DNA of 64,000 bases from Pelagibacteraceae bacterium (GTDB lineage: Bacteria; Pseudomonadota; Alphaproteobacteria; Pelagibacterales; Pelagibacteraceae). This document shows, piece by piece, positions 28,074 through 38,459 of this stretch. A program made the translations under genes and the position numbers. Under the pieces are notes generated by a model. That model saw nothing but the letters and a program-made list of their open reading frames with translations, searched no databases and was not told the origin of the DNA. Every line of letters starts with the position of its first letter. Within the stretch, counting starts at the first letter, position 1. Location: NCBI GenBank assembly GCA_022763425.1, contig JALEGD010000001.1, forward strand, positions 1,130,572 through 1,194,571. The letters are read 5' to 3'.

Positions 28074-28940
28074 TTATTGTAAAGTGTAATTTTTTACCTT
28101 TTTAGCTAACAAACACCTTATTTGATTATTAGTTAGTTTATACTTAGAAACTATAATAAAACCATTAGAAATTAATAATTTTTTAATTTGCAAAAACTGG
28201 TTATCTCCAATTTCAAAAGCAAGGTAACCATTTAATTTAATATTATTTCTAAATTTTTTAATTATTTCTCTATAAAATCTTAAGCCATCTTTATTGTCTC
28301 CGATTAATGCTTCTTTTGGCTCAAATTTTTTTATTCCCGGATCTAAATTAATGTAATCAGATAATTTGAGGTAAGGCGGATTAGAAATAATTAAATCAAA
28401 TTTATCATCAGTTTTGTATGTAAAAATACTTTTTTTTAAAAGTTTAATCCTATTTATTAAATTTAAATTATTTAAATTTATTTTGGTATTTAAAATAGCA
28501 TCTTGTGAAATATCAATTCCTATACCAGTAGATTTTTTATAACATTCTAATAAAGATATACTTATACAACCTGAGCCGCATCCAATATCTAAAAATTTAA
28601 GTTTCTTTTTTTTATTTATTTCTTTTGTAACCATTTCAATCAAAACTTCTGTTTCCGGTCTTGGTATTAAAACTTTTTTTGAGATATCTAAATCAAAATT
28701 CCAAAAACTTTTTTGGTTTATTATTTTAGATACAGGTTTTTTTGATATTCTTTGATTAACAAAATCTTTAAATTTTTCTCTTTCTTCTTTATTTAATTCT
28801 TCTTCAGTATTTAAAAATAAGTCCAATCTACTTTTTTTCTTTAAGACATGCGCCAATAAAACTTCTGTATCTAGTTTATATGTTTTAGAGACACCAGATA
28901 ACAAATTGTAACAATTCTTTAAAGCCTGACTGATATTCAT
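28074..28940 (-). CDS. prmC: Release-factor glutamine methyltransferase
   Basis: Methylates the Gln of the GGQ motif in release factors. The N-terminal helical domain is followed by the SAM-binding motif FLDIGCGSGCISISLL, then LIISNPPYLK, the NPPY active-site motif that holds the target glutamine. RPETEVLIE before motif I is a family mark. Length of 288 aa is standard. The gene begins where prfA ends (one shared base), the classic prfA-prmC pair. Confidence 0.95.
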   Translation of the reverse strand: MNISQALKNCYNLLSGVSKTYKLDTEVLLAHVLKKKSRLDLFLNTEEELNKEEREKFKDFVNQRISKKPVSKIINQKSFWNFDLDISKKVLIPRPETEVLIEMVTKEINKKKKLKFLDIGCGSGCISISLLECYKKSTGIGIDISQDAILNTKINLNNLNLINRIKLLKKSIFTYKTDDKFDLIISNPPYLKLSDYINLDPGIKKFEPKEALIGDNKDGLRFYREIIKKFRNNIKLNGYLAFEIGDNQFLQIKKLLISNGFIIVSKYKLTNNQIRCLLAKKVKNYTLQ

Positions 28941-30007
28941 TAACTTTCCAATTGCTGTTCCTGAAATTGAATTTGTAATGCATCTGAAATTTCTGAAAAT
29001 ACATCACCAGATAAAAAATCAGATAATTTATGAAGTGTTAAATTAATACGGTGATCTGTCACTCTGCCTTGCGGAAAATTATAGGTCCTAATTCTTTCAG
29101 ATCTATCACCTGAGCCAATTTGAGATTTTCTTGTAGATGACCTTTCTTTTTCTAATTTTGATCGCTCAAGTTCATAAAGTTTTGATCTTAAAATTTTTAA
29201 AGCTTTAGCTTTATTTTTGTGCTGTGATTTTTCATCTTGTTGGGAAACAACAATTCCACTGGGGATATGAGTAATTCTTACAGCGCTATCAGTTGTGTTA
29301 ACTGATTGTCCGCCTGGTCCACTTGATCTAAAGACATCAATCCTAAGTTCATTTTCGTCAATTTTTACATCGACATCTTCTGCTTCAGGTAAAACTGCAA
29401 CTGTTGCGGCAGATGTGTGTACTCGTCCTTGTGTTTCTGTTTTTGGGACTCTCTGAACTCGGTGTACACCAGACTCAAATTTTAATTTTGAAAATACATT
29501 TTTACCTGTGACTGAAAAAACAACTTCTTTATAGCCCCCAGCATCACTATCGGAGATACTAATTATTTCAGTTTTCCAACCGTTGTTTGAGGCTACTTTT
29601 TGATACATTTCAAATAAATCTCCAGCAAATAAAGACGCTTCTAAGCCACCAGTACCAGCACGAATTTCAATAATGGCATTTTTTTCATCAGCTTCATCTT
29701 TTGGTAACATGAAAATTTTAATTTTAGTTTCAAGTTCTCCTATTTTTTCTTTAATTTCATTAAGCTCTAATTCTGCCATTTCTTTTAACTCTTTATCAGC
29801 AGATTTATCTTCAAGAATCTTTTGAGAACCTTCTTTATCTTCAACCATTTTAATATAGTTTTTTACGTCAATAATAATATCTCCAATTGAAGAATATTCT
29901 TTTGAATTTTTAACGTAAGTATTTTTATCAATATCAGTTTGAGAGAGTGTTTTTTCTAACGTCTCATATCTAGAAATAATTTCTTTGACTTTATTAATTG
30001 GTAACAT
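28940..30007 (-). CDS. prfA: Peptide chain release factor 1
   Basis: Terminates translation at UAG/UAA codons on the ribosome. The catalytic GGQ is visible in [18 protein letters not shown], and [23 protein letters not shown] is the conserved stretch before it. The C-terminal [16 protein letters not shown] is characteristic. Length of 355 aa is typical for RF1. It overlaps the end of ispG by 14 bp and runs into prmC. Confidence 0.96.
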   Translation of the reverse strand: MLPINKVKEIISRYETLEKTLSQTDIDKNTYVKNSKEYSSIGDIIIDVKNYIKMVEDKEGSQKILEDKSADKELKEMAELELNEIKEKIGELETKIKIFMLPKDEADEKNAIIEIRAGTGGLEASLFAGDLFEMYQKVASNNGWKTEIISISDSDAGGYKEVVFSVTGKNVFSKLKFESGVHRVQRVPKTETQGRVHTSAATVAVLPEAEDVDVKIDENELRIDVFRSSGPGGQSVNTTDSAVRITHIPSGIVVSQQDEKSQHKNKAKALKILRSKLYELERSKLEKERSSTRKSQIGSGDRSERIRTYNFPQGRVTDHRINLTLHKLSDFLSGDVFSEISDALQIQFQEQQLES

Positions 30008-31109
30008 TTTTGCTTTTTCTTATTTCTTCTGCTTTATTCTCAACCAGCTTTACAATATGTTTAACAATATCATCACTTGGAACTTTGTGATCTTGAAGAC
30101 CTGAAAGATACACCATGTTATTTCCTTTACCGCCACCAGTTAAACCAATATCTGTTTGTGCAGCTTCACCTGGACCATTAACAACGCATCCAATGATAGA
30201 AAGTGTCATAGGTTCTTTTATATGAGAAAGTTTTTTTTCTAAAATTTCTACAGTTTTAATTACTTCAAATGCTTGTCTTGCACATGAAGGGCAGGATATA
30301 ATTTTTACACCTCTATTTTTTAAACCAAGACTTTTAAGAATTTCTAATCCAGCCTTTACTTCTTCAACAGGGTCTGCAGATAAAGATACTCTAATGGTAT
30401 CTCCAATACCCTCTAGTAATAATAAACCAAGACCAATTGATGATCTGACTGTTCCAGAAAATAAACCTCCAGCTTCTGTAATTCCTAAATGTAAGGGGTA
30501 GTCACATTCCTTAGCTAATAATCTATAAGATCCCACTGCTAAAAAAATATCTGATGCTTTAACGCTAATTTTAAAGTTCTCAAAATTATTTTCTTCTAAT
30601 AAAGCAATATTTTTTTTAGCACTTTCAACTAAAGCCTCAGGACATGGTTCTTTATATTTTTCTAAAATTTCTCTTTCTAACGATCCACCATTAACTCCTA
30701 TTCTAATTGAACAATTATAATCTTTTGCAGCCTGGACTACCTCCGCTACTCTATCTTTGGAACCAATATTGCCTGGATTTATTCTCAAACAACTAGCACC
30801 TGCTTTGGCCGCCTCAATTGCTCTTTGGTAATGAAAATGAATATCTGCAACAATAGGAACGTTAACCTGTTTAACTATTTCCTTTAGCGCCTTTGTAGAA
30901 TCCTCATCTGGACAAGAAATTCTCACTATATCTGCTCCAGCTTCATGGATGGCATTTACTTGATGTACAGTTTTTAAAACATCGGTGGTTAGTGTATTTG
31001 TCATTGATTGTACAGATATTGGATTAGATCCGCCAATCTTAACCTCTCCAACAGAAATTTCTTTTGACGCTCTTCTTTTAATATCTCTAAATGGTCTTAC
31101 CGATGTCAT
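29994..31109 (-). CDS. ispG: 4-hydroxy-3-methylbut-2-enyl diphosphate synthase
   Basis: Iron-sulfur enzyme of the MEP isoprenoid pathway converting MEcPP to HMBPP. The TIM-barrel part carries [13 protein letters not shown] and [14 protein letters not shown]. The cluster-binding half has [10 protein letters not shown] and [10 protein letters not shown], supplying the three Cys and one Glu ligands. Length of 371 aa is normal for the short bacterial form. It lies between lysC (8 bp upstream) and prfA (14-bp overlap), so all are likely one transcript. Confidence 0.96.
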   Translation of the reverse strand: MTSVRPFRDIKRRASKEISVGEVKIGGSNPISVQSMTNTLTTDVLKTVHQVNAIHEAGADIVRISCPDEDSTKALKEIVKQVNVPIVADIHFHYQRAIEAAKAGASCLRINPGNIGSKDRVAEVVQAAKDYNCSIRIGVNGGSLEREILEKYKEPCPEALVESAKKNIALLEENNFENFKISVKASDIFLAVGSYRLLAKECDYPLHLGITEAGGLFSGTVRSSIGLGLLLLEGIGDTIRVSLSADPVEEVKAGLEILKSLGLKNRGVKIISCPSCARQAFEVIKTVEILEKKLSHIKEPMTLSIIGCVVNGPGEAAQTDIGLTGGGKGNNMVYLSGLQDHKVPSDDIVKHIVKLVENKAEEIRKSKNVTN

Positions 31110-31117
31110 TTTTTAAT

Positions 31118-32335
31118 TTAATCTAATTCAAATGCAGAATGCAATGTTTTTACAGCTAGCTCTGTATTTTTATCATCAATTAACACCGAAATTTTAATTT
31201 CTGATGTCGAGATTACTAATATGTTTATATTTTTTGAGGCTAAAGCGTTAAACATCTTAAACGCAACTCCAGGGTAAGTTATCATTCCTGCACCAACAAT
31301 TGATATTTTTGATACTTTACTATCTGTTGAAAGTTTATCATAACCAATATCAGATTTAAGATCACCAAGGATAGTCTCAGTTTTTTTTAAATCATCTCTT
31401 TTTATAGTAAAGGTGACATCAGTTTTTTGAGTTTCAGCTGAAATATTTTGCACAATCATATCGACTACAATATTCTGATCATTAAGAGGTTTAAATATTG
31501 CAGAAGCTACACCGGGTTTATCTTTTACACCTACCAGAGTAACTTTTGCATCATCTCTTGTATAAGCAACACCAGTAATTACTTTGTCATAAGAAATTTT
31601 ATCTTCAGCTAAAATTTGTGTTCCATCTTTTTCTGGAGCAAATGTAGACTTTACATATATCTCAACATCATTCATCATTGCTTTTTGGACTGAGGAGCTT
31701 TGCATTACTTTTGCACCTAATGTTGCCATCTCTAACATCTCATCATAAGAAATTTTTTCAATTTTTTTTGCTTGATCACAAATATCAGGATTAGTAGTAA
31801 AAACTCCTTCAACATCTGTATAAATTTCACATCGATCTGCATCTAGAGCTTTTGCTAAAGCCACTGCAGATGCATCTGAGCCACCTCTTCCGATTGTTGA
31901 TATTCTTAATTTTTCAGACACGCCCTGAAAGCCTGGAACAACAACAACGTGATCATTATTTAAATTTTCTAAAATAGGTTTTGAATTTACAGATATTATT
32001 CTACTATTTTTATGCTGACCTTCTGTAACTATAGGAATTTGCCAACCCAACATCGATCTTGCTTTTATACCCTTGTCTATCAAGCAAGCTGATAAAAGTG
32101 CCGAAGTTACCTGTTCGCCAGATGATAAAAGAACATCATATTCTTCATTGGAAAAATTGCTTGAAATAGCTTTTGATTTCTCGACCAAATCATTCGTAAC
32201 GCCAGCCATAGCAGATACAATCACGGCTATTTTAAGACCTTCTTTTTTTTTATTTACAATTATATCGGCAACATTTTTAATTCTATCGATATTAGCAACA
32301 GAAGTACCGCCAAATTTCATTACGATTGTAGTCAT
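31118..32335 (-). CDS. lysC: Aspartate kinase
   Basis: First step of the Asp-family amino acid pathway (Lys, Thr, Met, DAP). The kinase signature KFGGTSVANIDRI starts at residue 7. LSSGEQVTSALL and GRGGSDASAVALA are standard active-site segments, and EIYTDVEGVFTTNP is the nucleotide region. Two ACT domains fill the C-terminal 140 residues (VTLVGVKDKPGVASAIF, KISIVGAGMITYPGVAFKMF), implying feedback control by lysine and/or threonine. Length of 405 aa is normal. It diverges from ubiG by 68 bp. Confidence 0.95.
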   Translation of the reverse strand: MTTIVMKFGGTSVANIDRIKNVADIIVNKKKEGLKIAVIVSAMAGVTNDLVEKSKAISSNFSNEEYDVLLSSGEQVTSALLSACLIDKGIKARSMLGWQIPIVTEGQHKNSRIISVNSKPILENLNNDHVVVVPGFQGVSEKLRISTIGRGGSDASAVALAKALDADRCEIYTDVEGVFTTNPDICDQAKKIEKISYDEMLEMATLGAKVMQSSSVQKAMMNDVEIYVKSTFAPEKDGTQILAEDKISYDKVITGVAYTRDDAKVTLVGVKDKPGVASAIFKPLNDQNIVVDMIVQNISAETQKTDVTFTIKRDDLKKTETILGDLKSDIGYDKLSTDSKVSKISIVGAGMITYPGVAFKMFNALASKNINILVISTSEIKISVLIDDKNTELAVKTLHSAFELD

Positions 32336-32403
32336 TTTATTAATAAAAATTTGTACTTAAATACTCTTCAGTTATAAATTAAACAATACCAACGACAAAA
32401 AAT

Positions 32404-33135
32404 ATGCAAACAAAAAACACAGCAAATAAAGAAGAAATCGAAAAGTTTAACAAACTCGCTGAAGAATGGTGGAATCCAAAAGGTAAATTTGCACCATTAC
32501 ATAAATTTAATCCTGTAAGACAAGAATATTTAGTAAATGAAATATCAAGTCAATTCGCAAAAGACTTAGATCAAAGCAAACCCTTCGATAATTTAGATAT
32601 ACTTGATGTAGGCTGTGGTGGTGGACTTCTATGTGAACCGCTTTGCCGTCTTGGCGCTAATGTTACTGGAATAGATGCCGCAAAAACAAATATTGAAGTA
32701 GCCAAAATTCATATGAAACAAAATGATCTAAAAATTAATTATATCAACATTAAGCCAGAAGAAATTGTAGATCAAAAGTTTGATGTCATTTTATGTATGG
32801 AAATTATTGAACACGTTGAAAATGTAAATTTTTTTATTGAGAGCTGTGTAAACTTATTAAAACCTAATGGAATTATATTTTTTGCTACTTTAAATAAAAC
32901 ACTTAAGTCATTTGCCTTAGCTATAGTTGGAGCTGAATATGTTTTACGTTGGCTTCCAATTGGAACACATGATTGGAAAAAATTTATATCACCAAACGAT
33001 ATAATTAATAAAGTTTCAAAACATCTTCTTACTCATATAGAAACTAAAGGTGTTATATTTAATCCCTTTAAAAATAAATGGAGTTTAAGTAGCGATACTG
33101 ATGTAAATTATATGTGTTATTTTAAAAAAAATTAA
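32404..33135 (+). CDS. ubiG: Ubiquinone biosynthesis O-methyltransferase
   Basis: SAM-dependent O-methyltransferase acting twice in ubiquinone biosynthesis. The N-terminus NKEEIEKFNKLAEEWWNPKGKFAPLHKFNPVR is highly typical of UbiG. Motif I is LDVGCGGGLLCEPL; later DVILCMEIIEHVENV and TLNKTLKSFALAIVGAEYVLRWLPIGTHDW match the family. Length of 243 aa fits. Its 3' end overlaps the convergent DUF1178 gene by 4 bp. Confidence 0.95.
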   Translation: MQTKNTANKEEIEKFNKLAEEWWNPKGKFAPLHKFNPVRQEYLVNEISSQFAKDLDQSKPFDNLDILDVGCGGGLLCEPLCRLGANVTGIDAAKTNIEVAKIHMKQNDLKINYINIKPEEIVDQKFDVILCMEIIEHVENVNFFIESCVNLLKPNGIIFFATLNKTLKSFALAIVGAEYVLRWLPIGTHDWKKFISPNDIINKVSKHLLTHIETKGVIFNPFKNKWSLSSDTDVNYMCYFKKN

Positions 33136-33554
33136 TTATTTGCCTTATCAATCCAAGGTACAGTATTTACTTCAATTCCCTCGTCCAAAAGCTCCTCGGT
33201 TTGTTCAGGAGTGGCTTTTCCATAAATACTTCTTACATTTTTTTTGTCATAATGAATTGATCTAGCTTCAGATACAAAATTATCTCCAACGTATTCTGCA
33301 TTTTTTTCAACGTAATCCCGCAGATCTCTTAATTTTTTGTTTACTGTTTTATAAAATTCTTCTTGCTTGTTTTTTTTTGTATCAACTTTTTTAGAAGCAA
33401 TTTGAGGCGCCATTAATTGTTTGGAAATATTATTTGATTTTCCGCACTGACAAGAAAGCATTTTTTTCTTTTCTAAGCGGTCATATTCTTTTGAACTTGA
33501 AAACCAACTTTCAAATTCTACTCCACACTCACATTTCAAATGATATTTAATCAT
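33132..33554 (-). CDS. DUF1178 family protein
   Basis: Conserved proteobacterial protein of unknown function, 140 aa. The N-terminus has a zinc-ribbon-like arrangement: Cys8 and Cys10 (LKCECGVEFESWF), then a CxC pair (LSCQCGKSN). The C-terminal part SEARSIHYDKKNVRSIYGKATPEQTEELLDEGIEV is the most conserved section of DUF1178. It is probably soluble. Convergent with ubiG. Confidence 0.85.
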   Translation of the reverse strand: MIKYHLKCECGVEFESWFSSSKEYDRLEKKKMLSCQCGKSNNISKQLMAPQIASKKVDTKKNKQEEFYKTVNKKLRDLRDYVEKNAEYVGDNFVSEARSIHYDKKNVRSIYGKATPEQTEELLDEGIEVNTVPWIDKANN

Positions 33555-33596
33555 ATAATCAAAGTAATATTGAAAAGTATTTTTTCAATGTTTAAA

Positions 33597-34124
33597 TTAT
33601 TTTTTTTCAAAAAAAAGAATAACGCGACCTAATGTAATCCCAAATTTTTTAACTTTTGCAATATTTATCAAGTAACCATCCTCTTGCAAAAACATCCAGT
33701 CATCAAATTTTACATTTAAAGTACTATTTCCGACTTTTAACTTAAATCCGTATTTCCAATTAAATGCATTTCCACTCACTGAACCACTTGCGGTACCAAT
33801 AACACCATCAGCATATCCAAAATAATGGTTTGGATCATTCTGATCTTTCGTTAATTTCCATTCTCTATAATCCTTGGCTCCATCATCATAAATAAAATCT
33901 TCTTTTAAAATTAAATATTTTCCGTCCCAAGATCCATCAATAAAAACTTTAAAACTTTTTTTTATATTTCCAAAACGATCTTCAAATATACCTCTGGCAA
34001 TAGTTTTTCCGTTAAAATACTCTTCCAACTTTAGAATAGGTTTTTTATCTTTGTAATCTTCTAGTTTCATATTTGAACAAGCGTTAATTAAGAGAAAAAT
34101 AAAAAGGTAAATAATATTTTTCAT
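33597..34124 (-). CDS. DUF3833 family lipoprotein
   Basis: Predicted lipoprotein of unknown function. A short signal peptide ends in a lipobox, LLINACSN, with Cys16 as the lipidated residue. The mature part has YFNGKTIARGIFEDRFGN, WKLTKDQNDPNHYFGYADGVIGTASGSVSGNAFNWKY and VKFDDWMFLQEDGYLINIAKVKKFGI, typical of DUF3833, a lipocalin-like beta-rich fold. Length is 175 aa. It overlaps the NUDIX gene upstream by 4 bp. Confidence 0.85.
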   Translation of the reverse strand: MKNIIYLFIFLLINACSNMKLEDYKDKKPILKLEEYFNGKTIARGIFEDRFGNIKKSFKVFIDGSWDGKYLILKEDFIYDDGAKDYREWKLTKDQNDPNHYFGYADGVIGTASGSVSGNAFNWKYGFKLKVGNSTLNVKFDDWMFLQEDGYLINIAKVKKFGITLGRVILFFEKK

Positions 34125-34528
34125 ATTTCATAATACCCATCTTTTAATCTTTTTAAAATCAATAAACCACCGTCTAAAAACTTTTTTGGATAGGGACCTT
34201 TAATATTTAGCCAAGAAAAATCTTTTGTATCCTTGTTTCTTATTTTTCCATGCCATTTTTCTGTACAAAAAACACTCATCATAATAAAATTTTTTTTATC
34301 ATAGGTATGATTGACTAAATCCAAATTAATTAAATCTTGTATTTTAATTCGAACACCCAATTCTTCAAAAAGTTCTCTCTTTATAGCTTCTTCAAAAGTT
34401 TCATTTTTTTCTAATTTTCCTCCAGGAAATTCCCAGTAATCACCAAAATATTTTTTTGAAGGTCTTTTTGTAAAAAGAACTTTTTTATTTTTTTTTAGTA
34501 TACAAACTGCAACAAAAGTAAAATTCAC
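34121..34528 (-). CDS. NUDIX hydrolase, MutT-like
   Basis: Pyrophosphohydrolase, probably 8-oxo-dGTP sanitation. The NUDIX box is complete: GGKLEKNETFEEAIKRELFEELGVRI, with the REL..EE.G core binding metal. FTKRPSKKYFGDYWEFPGGK precedes it, as in MutT. Length of 135 aa is that of MutT. It directly follows argJ on the same strand with no gap; in many alphaproteobacteria mutT lies next to argJ, supporting the MutT reading. Confidence 0.88.
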   Translation of the reverse strand: MNFTFVAVCILKKNKKVLFTKRPSKKYFGDYWEFPGGKLEKNETFEEAIKRELFEELGVRIKIQDLINLDLVNHTYDKKNFIMMSVFCTEKWHGKIRNKDTKDFSWLNIKGPYPKKFLDGGLLILKRLKDGYYEI

Positions 34529-35791
34529 TTAATTTCTATAATCTGCATTTATTGAAATATACTTATGAGTAAGATCACAAGTATAAGCCGAAAAACCCGA
34601 TTTCCCAATGCCAAGATCAACTGACAGTTTTATTTCACATCCTTTCATATATTTTGAGGCTAAACTTTCTTTATAAGCTTTTGAAATATTCCCAGATTTA
34701 AAAATAATTTGATTACCTAATTTTAAATTTATTTTGTCAATATTTGTACTGACTTTAGATTTTCCTATAGCCATTAAAATTCTACCCCAGTTTGGATCTT
34801 CTCCAGCAATTGCAGTTTTAAATAATTGTGAATTTGCAATTGAAAAAGCTATTTGCTTTGCATCTTTTTTGTTTTGGGCTCCTGTTACATTAATTTCTAT
34901 TAATTTGCTTGCTCCTTCGCCATCTATTGTAATTTGTTTTGCTAAAGACATCATAACTTCATTTAATTTACTCTCAAAATTTTTATATTCTTTAGATTTT
35001 AAATTAGTAATTTTTTTATTATTTGCTTTTGCAGTAGAAAAAATTAGCACCATATCGTTTGTTGATGTGTCCCCATCAACACTTATTGCATTAAATGTGT
35101 TTTCTAAATTATTTTTTAAAGCTACTTTTAATAGCTGATTTGAAATATTCAAATCTGTAAAAATAAAACCAAGCATTGTTGCCATGTTAGGAAATATCAT
35201 GCCAGAACCCTTTGCTATTCCCGCAATATTTATTTTTTGGTTTTTAATTTTAAATGATTTGCTACTTAACTTTGCTATTGTATCGGTAGTCATTATTGCT
35301 TTAGCAGCCTTAATCCAAATATTACTAGATGAAGGTTTCATCCTATTTATTAAGTCTGGTATTTTTTTTTCTATCTTTTCGATTGGAAACCTTTCGCCAA
35401 TAACTCCAGTTGAGGCACAGTAAAACTCTATATCTTTTAATTTAATTTGATTAGATATTTTTTTTTGAATTTTTTTTATAGAATTTAAACCTTGTATCCC
35501 AGTTAAAGCATTAGCATTTTTTGTATTAACAAATAGAGCCTTAACTTTGTTTGATTTTGACAATTTATTCCATTTAATACATTCTGCAGCAGCTGTAGAT
35601 TTGGTGAATACACCTGCATGATTAGCTCCATCTTCAAAATAAAATAAACAAAGATCATTTCTCTTCTTTTTTTTATAAAGATTAGCGCTATTAGTTGATA
35701 TTTTTAGACCCTTGATGTTTGGTAGGTCTACAAAAAGGCCATTTTTTTTTAGAAAATGACTTTTGAAAAATTTTTTTAGTTTTAAATCCAT
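34529..35791 (-). CDS. argJ: Bifunctional ornithine acetyltransferase / N-acetylglutamate synthase
   Basis: Recycles the acetyl group in arginine synthesis by moving it from N-acetylornithine to glutamate. The self-cleavage site is in AKGSGMIFPNMATMLGF; the Thr of MATML becomes the N-terminal nucleophile of the beta chain. GEDPNWGRILMAIGKS is a further signature. Length of 420 aa is standard. Its start lies close to secA, which diverges. argD and argF for the same pathway are at 54.6-56.7 kb. Confidence 0.95.
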   Translation of the reverse strand: MDLKLKKFFKSHFLKKNGLFVDLPNIKGLKISTNSANLYKKKKRNDLCLFYFEDGANHAGVFTKSTAAAECIKWNKLSKSNKVKALFVNTKNANALTGIQGLNSIKKIQKKISNQIKLKDIEFYCASTGVIGERFPIEKIEKKIPDLINRMKPSSSNIWIKAAKAIMTTDTIAKLSSKSFKIKNQKINIAGIAKGSGMIFPNMATMLGFIFTDLNISNQLLKVALKNNLENTFNAISVDGDTSTNDMVLIFSTAKANNKKITNLKSKEYKNFESKLNEVMMSLAKQITIDGEGASKLIEINVTGAQNKKDAKQIAFSIANSQLFKTAIAGEDPNWGRILMAIGKSKVSTNIDKINLKLGNQIIFKSGNISKAYKESLASKYMKGCEIKLSVDLGIGKSGFSAYTCDLTHKYISINADYRN

Positions 35792-35867
35792 TAGTTTAAA
35801 AGTTGATATTTTTAGGGTTTATAAGATACATAAGCAGAATTTACTATTATTAAAAAAGCACTTAACT

Positions 35868-38459
35868 ATGAAACTTAATTTCTTAAATAAATTATTTGGT
35901 TCTACAAATGATAGAAAAATAAATGCTTTAAGACCAATTATTGAAAAAATTAATGGTTTAGAAAAAGAAATAGAAAAAATATCTGATAATAATTTTATTG
36001 AAAGAACTAATAATCTTAAAAAAATAGTAAGTGACAATGGAGATTTAGATAAAGTGTTACCTGAAGCTTTTGCTTTAGTCAGAGAGGCAAGCAAAAGGAC
36101 TATTGGCCAAAGACACTATGATGTTCAGTTAATGGGTGGAATTGTTCTCCATCAAGGGAAAATTTCTGAAATGAAAACTGGTGAAGGTAAAACTTTGGTT
36201 GCCACCCTGGCAGCTTATTTAAATGCCTTAACTGACAAAGGCGTTCATATTGTAACTGTGAATGACTACCTTGCAAAAAGAGATTCTGAGTGGATGGGAC
36301 AAATTTATAAATTTTTAGGTTTAACCGTTGGTTGCTTAACTAATGAAACTCCTGATGAAGATAGAAAAAAAATTTATCAATCAGATATAGTTTATGGAAC
36401 TAATAACGAATTTGCTTTTGACTACTTAAGAGACAATATGAAACTTTCGTTAGACGAAATGGTTCAAGGAGAATTTAGCTACTGTATAGTTGACGAGGTT
36501 GATAGCATATTAATTGATGAGGCTAGAACACCACTTATAATATCAGGACCAACTGAAGATACCTCAACTGAATATTTTTTGTGTAATAAAATTGTAAATG
36601 AATTAAGCGAAGATTTTTATCAAAAAGATGAAAAAGATCGAAATATAACTCTAACTGATCTTGGTGTAGATGCAGTTGAAAAAAAATTAGCGAATGTAAA
36701 TTTGCTTCAAGGTGATAACTTTTACGATCCTAGAAATATTTCCCTAGTACATCATATAAACCAATCCTTAAAAGCAAATAAATTATTTCAAAAAGATAAG
36801 GACTACATTGTAAGAGATAATGCTGTTCAGATTATTGATGAATTTACAGGTCGTGTTCTAGATGGAAGAAGATATTCGGATGGTCTCCATCAAGCCATCG
36901 AGGCTAAGGAGGGTGTTCCGATACAAAATGAAAATCAAACTTTTGCATCTACGACATATCAAAATTATTTTAGACTTTACAAAAAACTGTCTGGTATGAC
37001 TGGAACTGCGATGACAGAAGCTCAAGAGTTTTATGATATCTATAAACTTGATGTTGTTGATATGCCCACAAACGTTCCGGTTAAAAGGTTAGATTTAAAT
37101 GATCAAATTTATAGAACTGAAAAAGAAAAGGTAAATGCAATTATTGAAAATATTAAAGAGGCAAATAAAAATGGCCAGCCTGTTTTAGTTGGAACAACCA
37201 GTATTGAAAAATCAGAAGAACTTTCTAACTATTTAAAGAAAAATAATTTAAAACATAATGTTTTAAATGCCAAACAGCACGAAAAAGAAGCTTCAATCAT
37301 TGCGCAAGCTGGAAGGTTAAAAGCAATAACTATTGCAACCAATATGGCTGGACGTGGTACTGATATTCAACTTGGTGGTAACTTAGAGCTTAGAAAATTA
37401 GAATCATCTAACAAAGATCAAGAAGAAATTAATTTTAAAGAAGAAAAACAAAAAGTCATGGATGCTGGTGGTCTATTCGTTATAGGAACTGAAAGACATG
37501 AAAGTAGAAGAATTGATAATCAATTAAGAGGTCGATCTGGTCGACAAGGTGATAATGGTAAATCTATTTTCTTTTTAAGCTTAGAAGATGATTTAATGAG
37601 AATTTTTGGATCTGAAAGAATTGACTCAATGTTGCAAAAATTAGGCTTTAAAGAAGGTGAAAGTATCGACCACCCCTGGATTAATAAGGCATTGGAAAAA
37701 GCTCAACAAAAAGTTGAGGGTAGAAACTTTGATATTAGAAAATCATTATTACAGTTTGATGATGTTATGAGTGATCAAAGACGTGTCATTTATGAACAAA
37801 GATTAGAGATTCTTAAGACTGAGGATATATACCGTACTACAAATAATTTCTTTGAAGATGTGTCTAACGATATAATTGACTACTCAAAACTACCAGAAGA
37901 AAATTTAGATAAAGGAATTCTAAAATCAAGAATTGAAAGAATTTTAGGAGCTAAATTAAATGATACAGATATTGATGACTTCATTCAACTTAATCAGGAC
38001 GAAAAGATAAAAAAGTTAAAAACAAAATTTGAAGACAAAAGGAAAGATAGGATTAGCAAAGTTGGGGACGAGGTAAATAAAGATATTGAAAAGAAAATAT
38101 TTTTACAAAATTTAGACTTTGAATGGCGTAGTCATCTTCAATATTTAGAACAATTAAGACAAGTTATTGGTCTACGTGGTTATGGTCAAAAAAATCCAAT
38201 TGATGAGTATAAAAGAGAAAGCTTTAATTTATTTCAACAACTTCTGGAAAAAATAAAGGAAAATATAGTTATCTTTCTATCAAATATTGAAGTTACTATT
38301 GCAGAACAAATGCAAAAAGAACTTTCAAAAGATGTTTCAAAAGTTAATAGACCTGAAGGTTGCTTGCTTGAAAGTTCTGATAAGAATAAAATCTCGAGAA
38401 ATGAAAAATGTCCTGCAACAGGTAAAAAATTTAAATCTTGCTGCGGATCTCTAGTTTAA
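35868..38459 (+). CDS. secA: Preprotein translocase ATPase SecA
   Basis: Motor of the Sec secretion pathway at the inner membrane. I chose the ATG at 35868 (MKLNFLNKLFGS) because SecA proteins begin with a short Leu/Phe-rich helix; an upstream in-frame ATG at 35763 would add 35 atypical residues and overlap argJ. Walker A is MKTGEGKTLVA; the DEAD-like box is VDEVDSILIDEART; motif VI is QLRGRSGRQGD. The C-terminus ends in CPATGKKFKSCCG, the zinc-binding SecB-interaction motif. Length of about 863 aa is normal. Confidence 0.96.
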   Translation: MKLNFLNKLFGSTNDRKINALRPIIEKINGLEKEIEKISDNNFIERTNNLKKIVSDNGDLDKVLPEAFALVREASKRTIGQRHYDVQLMGGIVLHQGKISEMKTGEGKTLVATLAAYLNALTDKGVHIVTVNDYLAKRDSEWMGQIYKFLGLTVGCLTNETPDEDRKKIYQSDIVYGTNNEFAFDYLRDNMKLSLDEMVQGEFSYCIVDEVDSILIDEARTPLIISGPTEDTSTEYFLCNKIVNELSEDFYQKDEKDRNITLTDLGVDAVEKKLANVNLLQGDNFYDPRNISLVHHINQSLKANKLFQKDKDYIVRDNAVQIIDEFTGRVLDGRRYSDGLHQAIEAKEGVPIQNENQTFASTTYQNYFRLYKKLSGMTGTAMTEAQEFYDIYKLDVVDMPTNVPVKRLDLNDQIYRTEKEKVNAIIENIKEANKNGQPVLVGTTSIEKSEELSNYLKKNNLKHNVLNAKQHEKEASIIAQAGRLKAITIATNMAGRGTDIQLGGNLELRKLESSNKDQEEINFKEEKQKVMDAGGLFVIGTERHESRRIDNQLRGRSGRQGDNGKSIFFLSLEDDLMRIFGSERIDSMLQKLGFKEGESIDHPWINKALEKAQQKVEGRNFDIRKSLLQFDDVMSDQRRVIYEQRLEILKTEDIYRTTNNFFEDVSNDIIDYSKLPEENLDKGILKSRIERILGAKLNDTDIDDFIQLNQDEKIKKLKTKFEDKRKDRISKVGDEVNKDIEKKIFLQNLDFEWRSHLQYLEQLRQVIGLRGYGQKNPIDEYKRESFNLFQQLLEKIKENIVIFLSNIEVTIAEQMQKELSKDVSKVNRPEGCLLESSDKNKISRNEKCPATGKKFKSCCGSLV

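Noticed and set aside
35763-35867. Upstream in-frame extension of secA (35 residues)
   Set aside because: Overlaps argJ and does not resemble SecA; the ATG at 35868 gives the normal N-terminus.
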